This document shows positions 6,528 through 7,809 of a stretch of 7,809 bases of DNA, piece after piece; position 1 is the first letter of the stretch, and the number at the start of each line of letters is the position of its first letter. The stretch covers positions 1-7,809 of the forward strand of contig JARBTY010000147.1 of NCBI GenBank assembly GCA_029239935.1. The letters are read 5' to 3'. This DNA comes from Clostridia bacterium. GTDB lineage: Bacteria; Bacillota_A; Clostridia; Lachnospirales; Cellulosilyticaceae. The notes beneath the pieces were generated by a model. That model worked only from the letters and a program-made list of their open reading frames with translations. It did no database searches and was not told the DNA's origin. The position numbers and the translations under genes are program-made.

Positions 6528-6680
6528 TGTGTATTTGAAAAGTTAGGGGGTTATATGGAGGAATGAGTCGTCCCTCCTCAATTAACTATCCCTCCTAGTT
6601 AATATAGATCCTTATATACTGCCTGTCTTTAATCCTAAGCTTCTCAATCAATTCTAGTTTATCAAAATATAAGATTATAA

Positions 6681-7160
6681 TTAATAGTCGTATGTGACAA
6701 TATGCTCTACTCTCTCTTTAATGCTTTTAATTTTATCTCTAAAGAAGGTTGGAAACGCCTTATAATCTTCTAACTTTTCAATCGGGAGCCAGTGCATATA
6801 TTCCCTCATATCACCTGAATAACTATAGCTATTAAGTTCCTGTGTTCCTCTAGATTTCATCAAGAAATAAAATGCAATTTCATGACATTTATATCCATCT
6901 AAACTTCCCGAGCCATTAAAAAAATTTTCATGAATAAAAGCCAACCTTTCAATTTCATATGGGATTCCGGTTTCTTCAAATACTTCTCTTCTAACAGCAT
7001 CTTCAGCCTTTTCCCCTATATGTACGCCCCCACCGATGGAATAGTAATAATCATCTCTTTCATTTTTAGCAAATAATACACAATCATCCTCAATAATAAT
7101 TGCAGCTGCCCTATATCTAAACCAGCCACTTTCTTTTGTAAACCCACAATCTAACTCCAT
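6681..7160 (-). CDS. NUDIX hydrolase
   Basis: Product of 159 residues carrying a complete NUDIX box at 44-66: G44, then E50 after five residues, then REVFEETGI (58-66), with the metal-binding Glu59, Glu62 and Glu63 all present. The enzyme should hydrolyse a nucleoside diphosphate linked to another moiety, with Mg2+, in the cytoplasm; the family covers housecleaning of damaged nucleotides as well as sugar-nucleotide and cofactor turnover, and the substrate is not readable here. The start at 7160 is chosen because AAAGGAGA (7165-7172) lies 5 nt before it. An in-frame ATG at 7217 would add 19 residues lacking family character, and this ribosome binding site would fall inside it. It has no obvious functional link to the sugar operon, from which a terminator separates it. 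Confidence 0.93.
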   Translation of the reverse strand: MELDCGFTKESGWFRYRAAAIIIEDDCVLFAKNERDDYYYSIGGGVHIGEKAEDAVRREVFEETGIPYEIERLAFIHENFFNGSGSLDGYKCHEIAFYFLMKSRGTQELNSYSYSGDMREYMHWLPIEKLEDYKAFPTFFRDKIKSIKERVEHIVTYDY

Positions 7161-7261
7161 ATTATCTCCTTTCGGTAATGTACTTTGCTCCTTCAAAGGA
7201 ATGCTCCAAATAAGCAAAGTGAACTTGAGTGCATTGTTAGCTGGTTGTGCATATGGAAACT

Positions 7262-7289
7262 GCCATTAGACATTCTTTAGAATAATGGC
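7262..7289. other. Hairpin after the small ORF, possible weak terminator
   Basis: GCCATTA (7262-7268) and TAATGGC (7283-7289) are exact complements, with a smaller TTC/GAA pairing inside the loop. It begins directly after the TAA of the 32-codon ORF on the minus strand. No T tract follows on that strand, so termination would be weak. Confidence 0.4.
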
Positions 7290-7388
7290 TTAATTATTCA
7301 ATAAACCAAATCCCTTTTTCAAACTTTCATATCCAGACGTCTCTTTTTTCAATACTGGTTGTTTAATATTATATAAACAATGTCGCAT
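7290..7388 (-). CDS. Possible 32-residue small ORF, unrecognised
   Basis: ATG at 7388 to TAA at 7290. The product starts MRHCLYNIKQP and ends GFGLLNN; I recognise no family. A weak GAGGGTGAT lies about 8 nt upstream. It is in the same frame as the small ORF before it (7398-7490), separated by tandem TGA TAG stops, and a hairpin directly follows its stop. It could be a small gene, the tail of a decayed gene, or chance. Confidence 0.2.
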   Translation of the reverse strand: MRHCLYNIKQPVLKKETSGYESLKKGFGLLNN

Positions 7389-7397
7389 CACAATCTA

Positions 7398-7490
7398 TCA
7401 CCCTCTATAAAAGTTTTTATACCCTTTAAAACCTAAAATAATAGGCTCCTTAATATCATGATGGACGTACTTGACTTCAGATTGCATCAT
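7398..7490 (-). CDS. Possible 30-residue small ORF, unrecognised
   Basis: ATG-ATG at 7490-7485 to TGA at 7398. The product contains EVKYVHHDIKEP and ends GYKNFYRG. There is no good ribosome binding site. It lies just downstream of the thiazoline-carboxylate hydrolase-like gene and shares its frame. It may be a remnant of a longer reading frame interrupted by stops; no function can be assigned. Confidence 0.15.
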   Translation of the reverse strand: MMQSEVKYVHHDIKEPIILGFKGYKNFYRG

Positions 7491-7508
7491 AACTCTTGCT
7501 CAAATATA

Positions 7509-7809
7509 TTAATTGTTTTTAAAATGAAAATCACACAATTTATTACCCTCAGCAATTGTACCGTTTCTTTCAAACTTAACCTTGGGTAAATAACCACCAA
7601 ATGCTGTTGTATCATTAGCACAAAAGACTGCACATAGTTCAGGGTGTCCGTACTGACTTGTAACTTCAAAATAAATACATCTTTTAATATTAAAATGAAT
7701 CTCCTCATAATCATATCTGACCCAATCTGTTTCCCAACCCTCATTAGGATACTGTTTGTTCATAACTTTTTTACATGCTATCCGAAAAAAATAATAAAAA
7801 AAAGGTATT
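7509..7809 (-). CDS. L-2-amino-thiazoline-4-carboxylic acid hydrolase family protein, C-terminal part
   Basis: The reading frame ends at TAA 7509-7511 and stays open through the window edge, so the gene is cut off by the window and the N-terminus is not seen. There is an ATG at 7763, but no good ribosome binding site precedes it, the in-frame codons upstream of it are all sense, and the family is much longer than 84 residues. An internal start there is therefore unlikely. Numbered from that Met, the motifs that recall this family are GWETDWV (9-15), FNIKRCIYFE (24-33), the PELCAVFCANDTTAF block (41-55), and FERNGTIAEGNKLCDFHF (64-81) with its paired Cys and CDF ending. The founding member opens a thiazoline ring in bacterial L-cysteine synthesis from 2-aminothiazoline carboxylate, but most relatives are uncharacterised. 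Assignment is from recalled family motifs, not a search. Confidence 0.7.
   Translation of the reverse strand, partial: IPFFYYFFRIACKKVMNKQYPNEGWETDWVRYDYEEIHFNIKRCIYFEVTSQYGHPELCAVFCANDTTAFGGYLPKVKFERNGTIAEGNKLCDFHFKNN

Larger units (their letters stand above)
6363..6603 (-). ncRNA. Candidate structured small RNA or structured 3' UTR
   Basis: About 240 nt of dense minus-strand secondary structure ending in an intrinsic terminator, with no convincing ORF and visibly richer in G and C than its flanks. In RNA order it contains: hairpin 1 (ATTAACTA/TAGTTAAT, 6581-6603) with loop GGAGGGA; a second AGGAGGGA (6571-6578) that can pair through GGAGG with CCTCC at 6557-6561; the long rod 6446-6527; a linker; and the terminator. 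A possible promoter AAGACA (6624-6629), 17 bp, TATATT (6601-6606) precedes it, but its start point would cut into hairpin 1. The alternative is that all of this is the 3' UTR of the NUDIX mRNA. I do not recognise it as a known RNA family. GGA triplets are strongly enriched on this strand and several sit in loops. Confidence 0.45.
7161..7508 (-). other. Region upstream of the NUDIX gene, without a confident gene
   Basis: About 350 bp between the stop of the 3'-most visible hydrolase gene (7509) and the NUDIX start. It contains the NUDIX ribosome binding site (7165-7172), an inverted repeat CTTTGCT/AGCAAAG (7183-7189 and 7213-7219) just upstream of it, a hairpin at 7262-7289, and two very short ORFs listed separately. 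I could not pick out a convincing promoter for the NUDIX gene. Confidence 0.5.

Noticed and set aside
6363..6610. Retron, group II intron or CRISPR origin for the structured region
   Set aside because: No reverse transcriptase, no domain V-like motif and no regularly spaced identical repeats with spacers are present in the window.
7161..7217. N-terminal extension of the NUDIX protein from ATG 7217
   Set aside because: The strong ribosome binding site at 7165-7172 points to the ATG at 7160, and the extra residues do not resemble NUDIX proteins.
7487..7744. 85-residue minus-strand ORF overlapping the hydrolase-like gene
   Set aside because: It is in a different frame from the recognisable PELC/FER/CDF motifs and shows no family pattern itself.

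Overview
The window is AT-rich, with tight operon spacing, strong GGAGG-type ribosome binding sites and a lipoprotein solute receptor. Together these point to a low-GC Gram-positive, most likely a clostridial (Lachnospiraceae-like) Firmicute. That is inference: there is no rRNA or other lineage marker here. Every gene I can support lies on the minus strand, so transcription runs from high to low coordinates.

The right two thirds of the genes (6073 down to 1) form one catabolic operon. In transcription order it holds: a zinc-dependent medium-chain dehydrogenase (MDR, 6073-5045); a lipoprotein sugar-type binding protein (4946-3897); a double-domain sugar ABC ATPase (3808-2297); an RbsC-type permease (2307-1360); a second zinc MDR (1329-280); and the start of an NAD-type short-chain dehydrogenase (SDR, 209 to beyond base 1). 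The transporter imports a small sugar-like compound, and three oxidoreductases with no kinase in view suggest a polyol, aldonate or similar substrate processed by oxidation/reduction. The exact substrate cannot be read from the sequence. A perfect 14-bp hairpin after the binding-protein gene probably sets its higher expression relative to the ATPase and permease. Another perfect hairpin lies between the first MDR and the binding-protein gene.

The non-coding stretch 6074-6680 has two parts. The part next to the operon (6074-6360) holds a candidate promoter with a palindrome in its spacer, another palindrome, and three GGG(T/C)AT-type direct repeats. The part behind the NUDIX gene (6363-6610) is the most unusual piece of the window. 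It has a small hairpin with GGAGGGA in the loop, an exact second copy of AGGAGGGA 18 nt on, a long nested rod-like hairpin (6446-6527) with an alternative pairing, and a strong minus-strand intrinsic terminator (6363-6393). G.U pairs make both the rod and the terminator fold better as minus-strand RNA, and GGA triplets are much commoner on that strand. I read this as a candidate structured small RNA or a long structured 3' UTR, possibly a decoy for a GGA-binding protein such as CsrA.

The left-hand (upstream) end of the minus strand, 6681-7809, carries a NUDIX hydrolase gene, a stretch with two tiny in-frame ORFs that may be remnants, and the C-terminal part of a gene resembling the L-2-amino-thiazoline-4-carboxylic acid hydrolase family, which runs off the window edge.
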